Source: Planctomicrobium sp.
Lineage (GTDB): Bacteria > Planctomycetota > Planctomycetia > Planctomycetales > Planctomycetaceae
DNA length: 12,728 nt
Reading direction: 5' to 3'
NCBI GenBank assembly: GCA_029259835.1
Contig: JAJDEL010000742.1
Coordinates: 1 to 12,728, forward strand
A model generated the notes under the pieces. It had not been told where the DNA came from. It saw only the letters and a program-made list of their open reading frames with translations, and ran no database searches. Below, one piece after another: positions 1 to 7,044 of this stretch (position 1 is its first letter; every line of letters begins with the position of its first letter). Made by a program: the position numbers and the translations under genes.

Positions 1-999
1 GTCGACCAACAGAAATCCCTTGCCGTCATTCGTGACTTGCGGCATGGATGCAAACCCACCGGTACTGGTTAATCGCCGTTGCGACCCATCGCTCAAGTCA
101 CACAGGAATAAATCTTGGTCAGCACCTTTCAATACCACGACCCTATGTTCTGGTCCACCGAACACGATGGCTGCCCATCCATCATCCAGATGCGTGTCGA
201 TTTGTTCTTGAAAATCCCACAGCCAGATTTCCCGTTCGCCATATGGTGTCGACCCGGCCTTGGGGCGAGTCGTCACGAGATATCGGCCATCTCGCGAGAT
301 CTGGAGTGGCATTCCACGAGCAGAAATGTCCATCTTCGCGTCACGTTTATCACTAAGCTTAAGCGTCCGAAGGGTATCCAAGTCTTCTGTGTAGACGACA
401 ACGTCTCGACGAACTGACATCACTGCCGCAATGCCGACATCCTGTAAGGCGCCTGCGTCAGACTCCATGTCTAGCAATTTGACGGAAATGATTCTCCCCC
501 CGTGACCAAACCGCGAAACGTTTGAACGAGTTAAAATCAGATAACGACCATCAGATGATAACTGAACTGGGTCGTCAAGAACGCGTCCGAATGTCAGTTG
601 CGTTGACTCGCTACCATCGCCCTTCATTGACCAGATATGGCGTAAGCCGCCCTCTTCTTTCGAAAAAACAACTTTGTCTCCAGTAGCCGCGAACAGCGGT
701 GAAGCTTCGAAATCGTTCGATGTCGTCAGCTGGACTGGTGATTCACCAGCTTTTACGAGCGTATAAATATCGCCGTGGCCCGTGCTTGGCGATGCGAAAT
801 AGATCTTTTCGTGAATCGATCTACCTGATGGAGAGGCTGTCACAAACATACCACCGGACGTAAAGTGCTTCCAAGAATCCTCCCCGCCTTCCCCCCCGAC
901 AAAGGACCAGGCAGGCATAATTTGCAAAATCGCGGCGGTGATACACATTCCGACTGTCGCCAATACGGCTGCCGCCACCAGTACCGTACGAGGCTTCAT
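1..999 (-). CDS. TolB/WD40-like beta-propeller protein, exported or membrane-anchored (3' end outside window)
   Basis: The first 333 codons of a minus-strand gene are open from an ATG at 999 to the left edge with no stop, so the C-terminus is missing. Residues about 5-30 form one hydrophobic segment (TVLVAAAVLATVG...), a signal peptide or N-terminal anchor. After it come PD40-type propeller blades: 'GDIYTL..G..PVQLT', then 'SPLFAATGDKVVFS', 'HIWSMKGDGSESTQLT', 'VQLSSDGRYLILT', 'ISRDGRYLVTT', 'EIWLWDF' and 'DLFLCDLSDGSQRRLT'. This blade pattern is known from TolB and related periplasmic propellers, and it usually supports protein binding rather than catalysis. A GGAAAG sequence about 8 bases upstream of the ATG fits as a ribosome binding site. 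It is not a Pal-linked TolB that I can recognise, and no tol-pal genes are in view. The family call is firm; the function is unknown. Confidence 0.8.
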   Translation of the reverse strand, partial: MKPRTVLVAAAVLATVGMCITAAILQIMPAWSFVGGEGGEDSWKHFTSGGMFVTASPSGRSIHEKIYFASPSTGHGDIYTLVKAGESPVQLTTSNDFEASPLFAATGDKVVFSKEEGGLRHIWSMKGDGSESTQLTFGRVLDDPVQLSSDGRYLILTRSNVSRFGHGGRIISVKLLDMESDAGALQDVGIAAVMSVRRDVVVYTEDLDTLRTLKLSDKRDAKMDISARGMPLQISRDGRYLVTTRPKAGSTPYGEREIWLWDFQEQIDTHLDDGWAAIVFGGPEHRVVVLKGADQDLFLCDLSDGSQRRLTSTGGFASMPQVTNDGKGFLLVD

Positions 1000-1427
1000 A
1001 GTCAATCACTTTCCGAAATCTAGAAGGTCGAGACGTGTCGACTGAGTTTCACTGTCAGAAAAACGTTGTTTGTATTTACCGATTCATTGTATGACAAACA
1101 TCGCAACCCACTTGGGTGGTCCCGGTAGATTTTTCTTTCGAGGCGGCATAGCCGTGTGAAGCTGCTGTCAGGCTTCCTGTTTTGCATCATCCCTGGGTGC
1201 ATCACGTACGTCGATTCTAGAGTGAATGACCTGAACATCAACGAAGTGTCAAAGTTCCTAAAAGCGAGGTAGGTCAGGCTGTGCTTGATGATGCTTGATC
1301 CTCATCCACGTTGGTCGTTTTCTCCCCAATCGAGTTGGCTCACACGAGCCGTCAGATAGAACCTGACCTACTTCACTGTTCGAGAAGTTCTACAGCAATC
1401 GAAATCGATTACACAAATTTTAATATC
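1000..1427. other. gene-free intergenic region with REP-like repeat
   Basis: I find no convincing gene here. The longest minus-strand open frame, about 1020-1241, begins only at a TTG/ATG pair without a ribosome binding site and has no recognisable family character. The stretch holds the imperfect inverted repeat listed separately (1266-1374) and a small palindrome AATCGAAATCGATT at 1397-1410, close to the 3' end of the minus-strand gene that stops at 1428. Promoter signals for the propeller gene at 999 should lie in 1000-1100, but I could not pick a good -35/-10 pair. Confidence 0.5.
1266..1374. repeat. REP-like imperfect inverted repeat
   Basis: GAGGTAGGTCAGG (1266-1278) and CCTGACCTACTTC (1362-1374) are inverted copies matching at 12 of 13 positions, with the inner 10 perfect, separated by 83 bases. 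Inside is a smaller hairpin GGCT-CACACG-AGCC (1337-1350). From memory, 'GTAGGTCAGG...' palindromes are scattered between genes in several planctomycete genomes. Whether this is a decayed mobile palindromic repeat is inference. Confidence 0.45.
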
Positions 1428-1991
1428 TCACTTTTTGATTCTTCGACCTGATTGATAAAGAGTTTTGGTGGGCTCGAACGCTAGTACTTTGAATGTCTGA
1501 AAAGAGTCATCAAGTTTCAACATGAAAAGAGTTGAATTGAGTTTTAAAATCACAACTCCTGGTTCTATTACCTGCCAGGCCCCGTTGTTCACTTTATTCG
1601 TTGAAACAGTTCCATCACTCTCAAAAGAAAGCTGGTCGGGGTCATTCGTTCTGTTCCACGTATATCGCGAATTTCCTACTGCTTGCTCAGTTGCATACAA
1701 TTTGTCGGTTCGGTCACTTAACACGAGTTCTTTCTCGATCAGTGCGATGGCTCTTTTGATTCGGAGAGCTTCGTTAAGGTCTCCGTCTTTCGTAACAGTC
1801 ACCTCAGCTGACTTCAACTTCTTCAGGTAGTCGCGTCGTGCTCTCAGCATTGTGTTGTGATAATCTTTAGCTGCGGCTCTTGCTCGGGAACTTCGAAAGT
1901 TTTGAGCATTTGCGACTTGGGTTGATGGTGAAGAAATTATCAACACAAACAGGCATACCAAAAATCCCCGGACGATTGGTGTGTATAGCAT
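1428..1991 (-). CDS. secreted coiled-coil plus C-terminal beta-domain protein, function unknown
   Basis: 187 residues. Residues 1-29 are a clear Sec signal peptide: positive start, hydrophobic core FLVCLFVLII, and likely cleavage after ANA (29). Residues about 33-90 are charged and helical (RARAAAKDYHNTMLRARR..., GDLNEALRIKRAIALIEKEL). This resembles a short helical region common in exported planctomycete proteins, where it often precedes a catalytic or binding domain. Residues about 108-185 look all-beta: 'YTWNRTNDPDQLSFESDGTV' followed by alternating strands 'GAWQVIEPGVVILKL' and 'TLFMLKLDDSFQTFKVL', reminiscent of small lipocalin-like domains. The ATG at 1991 follows GGGGAG by about 7 bases. 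The gene lies downstream of rnpB on the same strand but behind its terminator-like end, so it is probably transcribed on its own. The exported location is a firm call; the role is unknown. Confidence 0.82.
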   Translation of the reverse strand: MLYTPIVRGFLVCLFVLIISSPSTQVANAQNFRSSRARAAAKDYHNTMLRARRDYLKKLKSAEVTVTKDGDLNEALRIKRAIALIEKELVLSDRTDKLYATEQAVGNSRYTWNRTNDPDQLSFESDGTVSTNKVNNGAWQVIEPGVVILKLNSTLFMLKLDDSFQTFKVLAFEPTKTLYQSGRRIKK

Positions 1992-2079
1992 TTCAACTCT
2001 CCCCTGAAATTACGTATTTCGGCATCGGGCAAATGTGGCCCAGTTTTACTGTCGCACATTGCGAATTAGATTTCATTAA

Positions 2080-2113
2080 ATTGAAACTCCTCGAACAAAT
2101 GACAAGTTTCAAT
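2080..2113. promoter_or_regulatory. 9-bp perfect inverted repeat upstream of the secreted protein gene
   Basis: ATTGAAACT (2080-2088) and AGTTTCAAT (2105-2113) are perfect inverted copies separated by 16 bases. They sit 89-122 bases upstream of the minus-strand start at 1991 and beyond the end of rnpB. The spacing could suit an operator dyad or an RNA hairpin in the 5' leader. No regulator is identified. Confidence 0.3.
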
Positions 2114-2145
2114 AATTCTGCATTCAATCAACATCCTCCAACAAC

Positions 2146-2164
2146 AAAAAAATCCAGAGTGGGC
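2146..2164 (-). terminator. U-run following the rnpB P1 helix
   Basis: On the minus strand the 3' arm of the P1 helix is followed by A and then TTTTTTT (2152-2146). The P1 hairpin closes the whole RNA, so it is not a classical local hairpin, but the GC-rich arm plus U-run probably marks the transcript end. Confidence 0.5.
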
Positions 2165-2550
2165 CTGTAAGCCGGGTTTTGTCGGGAGTGATCATTTCTC
2201 TGGGATGACGATTGCTCGCCACCTCGGCGCGACCGACCCGGACGTCGAACGTAGCGAACAGCTACGTGCCTTGCGAGTTGCCTCGAAAGACTTCGCCCTG
2301 CTTGGTCTTGCTCCCGGCGGGGTTTACCATGCCAGGACTGTCACCAGCCCCGCGGTGCGCTCTTACCGCACCATTTCACCCTTACCTGTGAGGAGACAAA
2401 CTCCTCCATCGGCGGTTTGCTGTCTGTTGCACTTTCCCGGTCCTCGCGGACGGTGGGTGTTACCCACCACCGTGTCCTGTGGAGCCCGGACTTTCCTCTG
2501 CCATATTCTCGCCAAAGCGGAAACGACAGCGATCACTCAGCCCACTCTGG
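2154..2550 (-). ncRNA. rnpB: RNase P RNA, bacterial class A
   Basis: The catalytic RNA of RNase P, which matures tRNA 5' ends, is read on the minus strand. The universal core is intact: GAGGAAAGTCCGGGCTCC (2481-2498), CAGCAAACCGCCGATGG, GGTAAGGGTGAAA, GGTGCGGTAAGAGCGCACC, the L15 region GGTAAACCCCGCCGGGAGC with the GGU that pairs with tRNA CCA, and CGACAAAACCCGGCTTAC (2167-2184). The ends are set by an 11-bp P1 helix, CCAGAGTGGGC at 2550-2540 with GCCCACTCTGG at 2164-2154. P2 is also visible: GAGTGATC (2538-2531) with GATCACTC (2193-2186). Length is about 397 nt, normal for class A. P1 is followed at once by A and seven Ts. Open frames across the locus in either direction are not genes. Confidence 0.97.
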
Positions 2551-2557
2551 AAGGGTA

Positions 2558-2563
2558 AGTATG
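2558..2563 (-). promoter_or_regulatory. possible rnpB -10 element
   Basis: CATACT on the minus strand ends 7 bases before the first base of the P1 helix at 2550, the right distance for a -10 box. No good -35 is found 16-18 bases further up; the nearest TTGATA is 21 bases away. This is a weak call. Confidence 0.25.
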
Positions 2564-2684
2564 TCATCTCTGCAAGATGTTGCCTATCAAGTGAGACGAC
2601 CGAACTCCCAAGAAGTTCGCTTGAAGAGGTGATTTCGGACTGGAGGGACTTAAAGTTTCGCTAATTCTCCTATTTGGGCGCGTA

Positions 2685-2713
2685 TTGACCGATGCCTGCA
2701 ATGGAAATAAACT
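2685..2713 (+). promoter_or_regulatory. sigma70-like promoter candidate for secA
   Basis: TTGACC (2685-2690) and TAAACT (2708-2713) are spaced by exactly 17 bases and point toward secA. Matches to the consensus are 5 of 6 and 4 of 6. It is the best pair I found in the intergenic region, but planctomycete promoters are poorly characterised. Confidence 0.4.
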
Positions 2714-2779
2714 TCGGCGGACAGGGAGTTTGCGGCAAAGGTGCTGCGATTGCCTGAATGAACGAAAGAATTCGACACG

Positions 2780-2826
2780 TTCACCGAATGACGAGATTCA
2801 GAGTTTCTGATGAAGCATTCGGTGAA
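2780..2826 (+). promoter_or_regulatory. nested hairpin in the secA leader
   Basis: TTCACCGAATG (2780-2790) and CATTCGGTGAA (2816-2826) form a perfect 11-bp stem. The enclosed 25 bases hold a second perfect stem, TCAGA-GTT-TCTGA (2798-2810). No T-run follows on either strand, so it does not look like an intrinsic terminator. It may be an RNA regulatory element or a DNA dyad. Confidence 0.45.
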
Positions 2827-2864
2827 TTGTGATGGGGGGATGTCCGTCAGTTCGAGGGAGTGAC

Positions 2865-2912
2865 ATGGCCGGTTCTGGCCCTGCGTCCCCGCTGCCGAGT
2901 CGGTATCTCTGA
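2865..2912 (+). CDS. candidate 15-residue leader peptide upstream of secA
   Basis: ATG at 2865 opens 15 codons (MAGSGPASPLPSRYL) and a TGA. GAGGGAG lies 4 bases before the ATG, slightly close but usable as a ribosome binding site. The ORF ends about 100 bases upstream of secA. The peptide is rich in Gly, Pro and Ser. In Escherichia coli secA is controlled by the arrest peptide SecM, but this peptide is far shorter, has no signal sequence, and shares no clear arrest motif. A chance ORF is the default explanation. Confidence 0.2.
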   Translation: MAGSGPASPLPSRYL

Positions 2913-3011
2913 ATAGTCATAAACGTATAACATTAACTGGTACAGAGGTTTACGAAATCGCTACGCAAGTCGATTCGCCTCTGAACTCATCAGACATCAC
3001 GGAAAGAAGAC

Positions 3012-6000
3012 ATGGACTTCTTTGATCGCCTTGGCGACTTTTTCAATACGGTGACTGCCTTCGTAGAAGGAATTATCCGCAAGTTCTTTGGTTCATCGAA
3101 TGAGCGCGAGATCCGTCGAATTGGGTTTATTCGGGATAAAGACGGGACGACGAAAGTTCAATCTGGCTCTGTCCTGGAGCAGATTAACTCGCTCGAACCT
3201 GAGATGGAGAAGAAAACGGACGCTGAATTGAAGGAAACAACGGACATATTGCGTGCAAAACTTGCCGATGGGCAAACTTTGGACGACATTCTTCCAGAAG
3301 CGTTTGCTTCGGTTCGAGAGTCTGGTCGCCGCAATTTGCACATGCGTCATTACGACGTGCAAATGGTCGGTGGTAACATTTTGCATCAAGGCAAAATCGC
3401 CGAAATGACGACCGGAGAAGGGAAAACTCTCGTGTCATCGCTGCCAGCGTATTTGAACGCTCTCTCTGGCAAAGTTCACATCGTCACCGTCAACGACTAT
3501 CTCGCGAAACGTGACATGGAATGGATGGGACCATTGCACCTTTCCCTGGGACTTACAGTCGGGGCGATACAAGGGCAAATGCGTCCGGCGGAACGTCAGG
3601 TCAATTACGCCTGTGATATCTGCTACGGAACGAACAACGAATTCGGCTTCGATTACCTTCGCGACAACATGAAGCCGACAGCCGAACTTCAAGTGCAAGG
3701 ACCGCTCGATTTTGCCGTCGTCGATGAAATTGACAACATTCTGATCGACGAAGCCCGGACTCCGCTGATCATCTCCGGACCTGCTTACGATGACATCACG
3801 AAGTATCCCAAAGCAGATCGCATCGCTCGTCAACTGGTCCGTGATGTTCATTTTGAAGTGAAGGAAAAAGAACATTCCTGCCATATGACCGACGAAGGAA
3901 TCCGCAAGGCCGAAGAGTTGGCAGGCGTCGAAAGCTTCTACGCTTCCGGAAATATGGAGTGGCCGCACCTAATCGATAATTCGCTCAAGGCACATTATCT
4001 CTATAAACGAGATGTGAATTACATGGTCGTTCAGGACGAAGTGATCATCATTGATGAGCACACCGGACGTCCGATGCCGGGTCGGCAGTGGAGCGACGGT
4101 TTGCATCAAGCGGCGGAAGCGAAGGAAGGCGTTCGCATTAAGGAAGTCAGTCAGACCCTCGCGACGATCACGTTACAGAATTACTTCAAGCTCTACGGCA
4201 AGTTGTGCGGGATGACCGGAACCGCGATGACCGAAGCGAACGAGTTCTACAAAATTTACGGACTCGATGTTGTCGCCGTACCAACGAATCGTCCGATGAA
4301 GCGGAAAAATTTCCAGGATACGATTTATCGATCCGAGCCTGAAAAGTGGCACGCTGTTGTCGATGAAATTACCGAAGTTCATAAAGAAGGAAGACCGATC
4401 CTGGTCGGAACGGTTTCTGTAGAGAAGAGTGAACGGCTCGCTTCGATGCTTTCCAAGCGTGGCGTGAAGCACAACGTCTTGAATGCAAAGAACCACGAAC
4501 GTGAGGCGGAGATCGTCGCTCAAGCTGGTCGCTATGCAGCGGTGACGATCGCAACGAACATGGCTGGTCGTGGTACCGATATTGTCCTCGGTGGAAACCC
4601 GGAGCACATGGCCTGGGATGTCTTGAAAAATAAATATGAGTCGCGCCTGGATGTCCCGAAAATTGAATGGGATGAACTTTCCGACAAAATTGCCGAAGAC
4701 GAAGGGATGAAAGACGACGGGCGAAAAGTCGCTGAACTTGGTGGACTCCACGTTGTCGGCACCGAGCGGCACGATTCACGCCGCATCGACTTGCAGTTGC
4801 GAGGACGTGCTGGTCGTCAGGGAGATCCTGGATCTAGCCGGTTCTTCCTTTCCTTAGAAGACGACCTGATGCGAATTTTCGCTGGTGACAAAGTGAAAGG
4901 AATGCTGACCTGGCTGGGAATGGAAGAAGGCGAAAGCATCGAGCATCCAATGGTCTCCCGGCAAATTCAAAAGGCTCAGAAGAAAGTCGAAGAGCGCCAC
5001 TTTGAGTCGCGGAAAAGCTTGCTTGAATACGACGAAGTGATGGACCATCAACGTAAAGAGGTATACAGCTATCGGCAGGATATTCTTGATGGCATCAACT
5101 GCCGTGATCTGATCGGTGGGATGCTCAATCAGCAGATTGAAAAATGGGCTGGGCAGTTTTTGTCTCGTGAATATCGCTGGGAAACGGCTGCAGCATTTGC
5201 TTCGCAAAACCTGGGACTCGTTGTCGACCCTGAAGCCCTCAGCAACATGGACAAAGATCAGATGATCGACTTCATGAAAGGTGAAGGCATTCGACAAGCA
5301 GAAGTTCTTCTTGAAGACCAGATGACGGAAAACTTGCCAGAAGAAGTCGACCAACGCGACTGGAACTGGCAAACCCTGGCAACATGGGCGAATCGACAAT
5401 TCAACATCAACACGAATGACCGCGAATTGCGCAAGCTCGCTCGCGATGGGATGCCTGATGGAGAAATTGATCGGGACAAAGTCTTTCGCTATCTCAATGA
5501 TCGCGCTGGTGAAGCGATTGACCGCTGGGATTTCAAACCGCTGGACGTCATCCTCGCGGATGATTTTGGGGCGAAACAACTCTCAGGTTGGCTACGCCAT
5601 CAATTTGGCGTTGAGATGTCGGCTGAGGAATTCACCGCATTCGACGAACCGATCGATGCGATTGAGTTCGTGCAACAGCGCGTGCGGGAACGTTACCGCG
5701 AAAAAGAAATTCAGTTTCCGATATTGATTGGGATGAACAAGTACGTCGGCGGACAGCAGAACGACCGTGCTGGTTTAATTGGCTGGGCGAACAGCCGGTT
5801 TGAAACGGATCTTTCTGAAGATAATTTCAAAGGCAAAGAGCGACAACAGGTTGCTGATGTGATGATCGAGCGTAGCGGAAAATTCTTCCCGGCTCCAGAA
5901 ACGCGTGACGAACTACGAACTCTTCTGGATGATGTCTTCACAATTCGACCAGAAGGCGAAGAAGAGGAAGCACGCGACCTGACTCGTCTCCTCACTTTCA

Positions 6001-6572
6001 TGCAGGAGCAGATGCAACTCGAAATCACTGAAGAAGAACTGACTGATCTTGATCCTGTGAAAGGCCGAAACTTGTGCCTTCAAAAAGTGAATGCACGCTT
6101 CCGTCCGGAACTCGGTCATGCGGAGCGGATGCTGCTCATGGAAATGCTCGATCACGCCTGGAAAGAGCATCTCTATTATATGGACCATTTGCGCAGCGGA
6201 ATCGGTCTGGTCGGTTACGCTCAAAAAGATCCAAAGGTCGAATACAAACGCGAAGGGATGAAGGCCTTTGAAGCGATGTGGGATCGCATCGCCGAACAAG
6301 TGACCTCCGCGATCTTCCGTATCGATTCGGAAAGTTCACCAGAATTCCTGGATTCACTCTGGTCGAATGCTTCTGCCCACCACGCTCAGGCGGAATCCGC
6401 AGCAACTGAATTCTCCGGAGAAGTTGAGGAAAGCAGCGGGGGAACTGAACCAGGACAGGAAAACAAAGCGACTGAGCCGATCCGCAACTTCGATGCAAAA
6501 GTCGGTCGCAACGACCCCTGTCCATGCGGCAGTGGAAAGAAATATAAAAAGTGCCACGGTGCGAATGCTTGA
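3012..6572 (+). CDS. secA: preprotein translocase ATPase SecA, with expanded wing region
   Basis: SecA is the motor that drives unfolded preproteins through SecYEG. It has 1186 residues against roughly 840-900 in typical bacteria. Motor motifs are intact: Walker A TGEGKTL (134-140), Walker B VVDEIDN (236-242) with [16 protein letters not shown] (423-428), [13 protein letters not shown] (517-529) and the Q/R-rich [12 protein letters not shown] (596-607). The scaffold starts at [34 protein letters not shown] (split here as residues 648-681). The C-terminal SEC-C zinc motif [13 protein letters not shown] (1170-1182) is complete and should bind SecB-type partners or lipid. Two differences explain the size: an N-terminal amphipathic extension of about 25 residues, and about 250 extra residues at 724-1033, where a roughly 45-residue unit recurs five times. 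ATG at 3012 follows GGAAAGAAG. The gene appears monocistronic. Confidence 0.97.
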   Translation: MDFFDRLGDFFNTVTAFVEGIIRKFFGSSNEREIRRIGFIRDKDGTTKVQSGSVLEQINSLEPEMEKKTDAELKETTDILRAKLADGQTLDDILPEAFASVRESGRRNLHMRHYDVQMVGGNILHQGKIAEMTTGEGKTLVSSLPAYLNALSGKVHIVTVNDYLAKRDMEWMGPLHLSLGLTVGAIQGQMRPAERQVNYACDICYGTNNEFGFDYLRDNMKPTAELQVQGPLDFAVVDEIDNILIDEARTPLIISGPAYDDITKYPKADRIARQLVRDVHFEVKEKEHSCHMTDEGIRKAEELAGVESFYASGNMEWPHLIDNSLKAHYLYKRDVNYMVVQDEVIIIDEHTGRPMPGRQWSDGLHQAAEAKEGVRIKEVSQTLATITLQNYFKLYGKLCGMTGTAMTEANEFYKIYGLDVVAVPTNRPMKRKNFQDTIYRSEPEKWHAVVDEITEVHKEGRPILVGTVSVEKSERLASMLSKRGVKHNVLNAKNHEREAEIVAQAGRYAAVTIATNMAGRGTDIVLGGNPEHMAWDVLKNKYESRLDVPKIEWDELSDKIAEDEGMKDDGRKVAELGGLHVVGTERHDSRRIDLQLRGRAGRQGDPGSSRFFLSLEDDLMRIFAGDKVKGMLTWLGMEEGESIEHPMVSRQIQKAQKKVEERHFESRKSLLEYDEVMDHQRKEVYSYRQDILDGINCRDLIGGMLNQQIEKWAGQFLSREYRWETAAAFASQNLGLVVDPEALSNMDKDQMIDFMKGEGIRQAEVLLEDQMTENLPEEVDQRDWNWQTLATWANRQFNINTNDRELRKLARDGMPDGEIDRDKVFRYLNDRAGEAIDRWDFKPLDVILADDFGAKQLSGWLRHQFGVEMSAEEFTAFDEPIDAIEFVQQRVRERYREKEIQFPILIGMNKYVGGQQNDRAGLIGWANSRFETDLSEDNFKGKERQQVADVMIERSGKFFPAPETRDELRTLLDDVFTIRPEGEEEEARDLTRLLTFMQEQMQLEITEEELTDLDPVKGRNLCLQKVNARFRPELGHAERMLLMEMLDHAWKEHLYYMDHLRSGIGLVGYAQKDPKVEYKREGMKAFEAMWDRIAEQVTSAIFRIDSESSPEFLDSLWSNASAHHAQAESAATEFSGEVEESSGGTEPGQENKATEPIRNFDAKVGRNDPCPCGSGKKYKKCHGANA

Positions 6573-6577
6573 TATTG

Positions 6578-6629
6578 CAGGCGCACTATCGCCTGGGCGG
6601 TTTGCCGTACACTTCAAGTGTGCGGCAAA
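6578..6629. terminator. tandem hairpins after secA, probably bidirectional
   Basis: Two hairpins follow the secA stop at 6572: CAGGCG-CACTAT-CGCCTG (6578-6595), then TTTGCCGTACACTT (6601-6614) paired with AAGTGTGCGGCAAA (6616-6629), 14 pairs including one G-T, realistically with a 5-base loop. Neither is followed by a T-run on the plus strand, or by one after the minus-strand copy. The position between convergent secA and the small gene at 6645-6860 suggests a shared transcription end. Confidence 0.6.
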
Positions 6630-6644
6630 ACACTAATCAACCAT

Positions 6645-6860
6645 TCACGACAAATTTCCGTCTTCTGTTTTAGTTTTATCAAAGCCGGTTTCAAGCGCTA
6701 CGAACTCTCCGCTTGAAGGCTTCTTCGGAGAACTTGGACACGCATGGCAGCTGCCACAGGCAGTCTGCTCACTGCTTGATAAAAACAACCGCGACCGAAT
6801 CGCAATACGCCAAGCGGCGAAAACGACGACAGCAAGTGCGATCCAAGTTTGCCAGTCCAT
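6645..6860 (-). CDS. FeoB-associated Cys-rich-like small membrane protein
   Basis: 71 residues. One N-terminal membrane helix (TWIALAVVVFAAWRIAIR, about 5-22) is followed by a basic linker and the cysteine cluster CGSCHAC (C35, C38, C41) plus PSSP, then a polar tail of 30 residues. This layout of a short helix plus a C-x2-C-x2-C cluster matches the FeoB-associated Cys-rich membrane protein family, which is usually encoded beside the ferrous iron transporter feoB. No feoA or feoB is present here, so the gene is an orphan in this window. The extended tail after the cysteines is longer than I expect for the family. Metal binding by the cysteines is inference. The ATG at 6860 has only a weak GGCTGGA upstream. 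It lies convergent to secA and divergent from the GH38-like gene. Confidence 0.7.
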   Translation of the reverse strand: MDWQTWIALAVVVFAAWRIAIRSRLFLSSSEQTACGSCHACPSSPKKPSSGEFVALETGFDKTKTEDGNLS

Positions 6861-7044
6861 CGTTCCAGCCTAAAATGGTTGTTGTTGAGCGCCTCGGCGC
6901 CACGTCGTTCTACTGTGAATACATTTTGAGTAGTCGGTTTTCGAAGAGCACTCAGTAGTCCATAATGGGATCATACCACTTCGGATCATGTAATAAAGAG
7001 AAAAGTGTTTGGGTCGCCATTATCAAGATTCAAACAATGTCAAT
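6861..7044. promoter_or_regulatory. divergent promoter region between the Cys-rich gene and the GH38-like gene
   Basis: The 184 bases separate two divergent genes. They hold a short palindromic GCGCC-TC-GGCGC (6889-6900) and two direct-repeat pairs: AGTAGTC at 6929-6935 and 6954-6960 (25 bases apart), and GGATCAT at 6968-6974 and 6983-6989 (15 bases apart). These could be regulator sites. I could not choose a convincing promoter pair. Confidence 0.3.

Larger units (their letters stand above)
2564..3011. other. rnpB-secA intergenic region and secA leader
   Basis: This gene-free stretch separates divergently read rnpB and secA. It contains a sigma70-like promoter candidate (2685-2713), a nested hairpin (2780-2826), a GGCC-GGTTCT-GGCC hairpin (2868-2881) and two short open frames that could be leader peptides: 24 codons at 2758-2832 without a ribosome binding site, and 15 codons at 2865-2912 with one. 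If the promoter is right, the secA leader is about 290 nt, long for an unregulated gene. Confidence 0.5.

Noticed and set aside
20..417. Plus-strand open frames at the left end
   Set aside because: They are antisense to the propeller gene, whose frame is open for 333 codons and shows clear repeated blades.
821..1009. 62-codon minus-strand frame
   Set aside because: It overlaps the start of the propeller gene in another frame and has Gly/Arg-rich out-of-frame character.
1020..1241. 73-codon minus-strand frame between the propeller gene and the secreted protein gene
   Set aside because: No ribosome binding site, no recognisable domain, start at TTG/ATG only; treated as chance.
2205..2664. Overlapping plus-strand open frames of 61-117 codons
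   Set aside because: They lie across or beside rnpB; the bases are fully explained by conserved RNase P RNA structure read on the other strand.
4854..5579. 241-codon minus-strand frame inside secA
   Set aside because: Antisense shadow of secA with no domain character; long antisense frames are common in biased coding DNA.
5181..6110. Extra SecA region as an inserted foreign domain
   Set aside because: The segments share spacing with the native wing unit and base composition does not change, so internal duplication fits better than insertion.
6713..6958. 81-codon plus-strand frame
   Set aside because: Antisense to the CGSCHAC membrane protein gene, which has a better membrane helix and motif.
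7009..7044. TTG start extending the GH38-like protein by 12 residues
   Set aside because: The extension MGRHYQDSNNVN is polar and unlike the strand that begins at MKYNELIVLV; ATG 7045 is the simpler start, though neither has a strong ribosome binding site.
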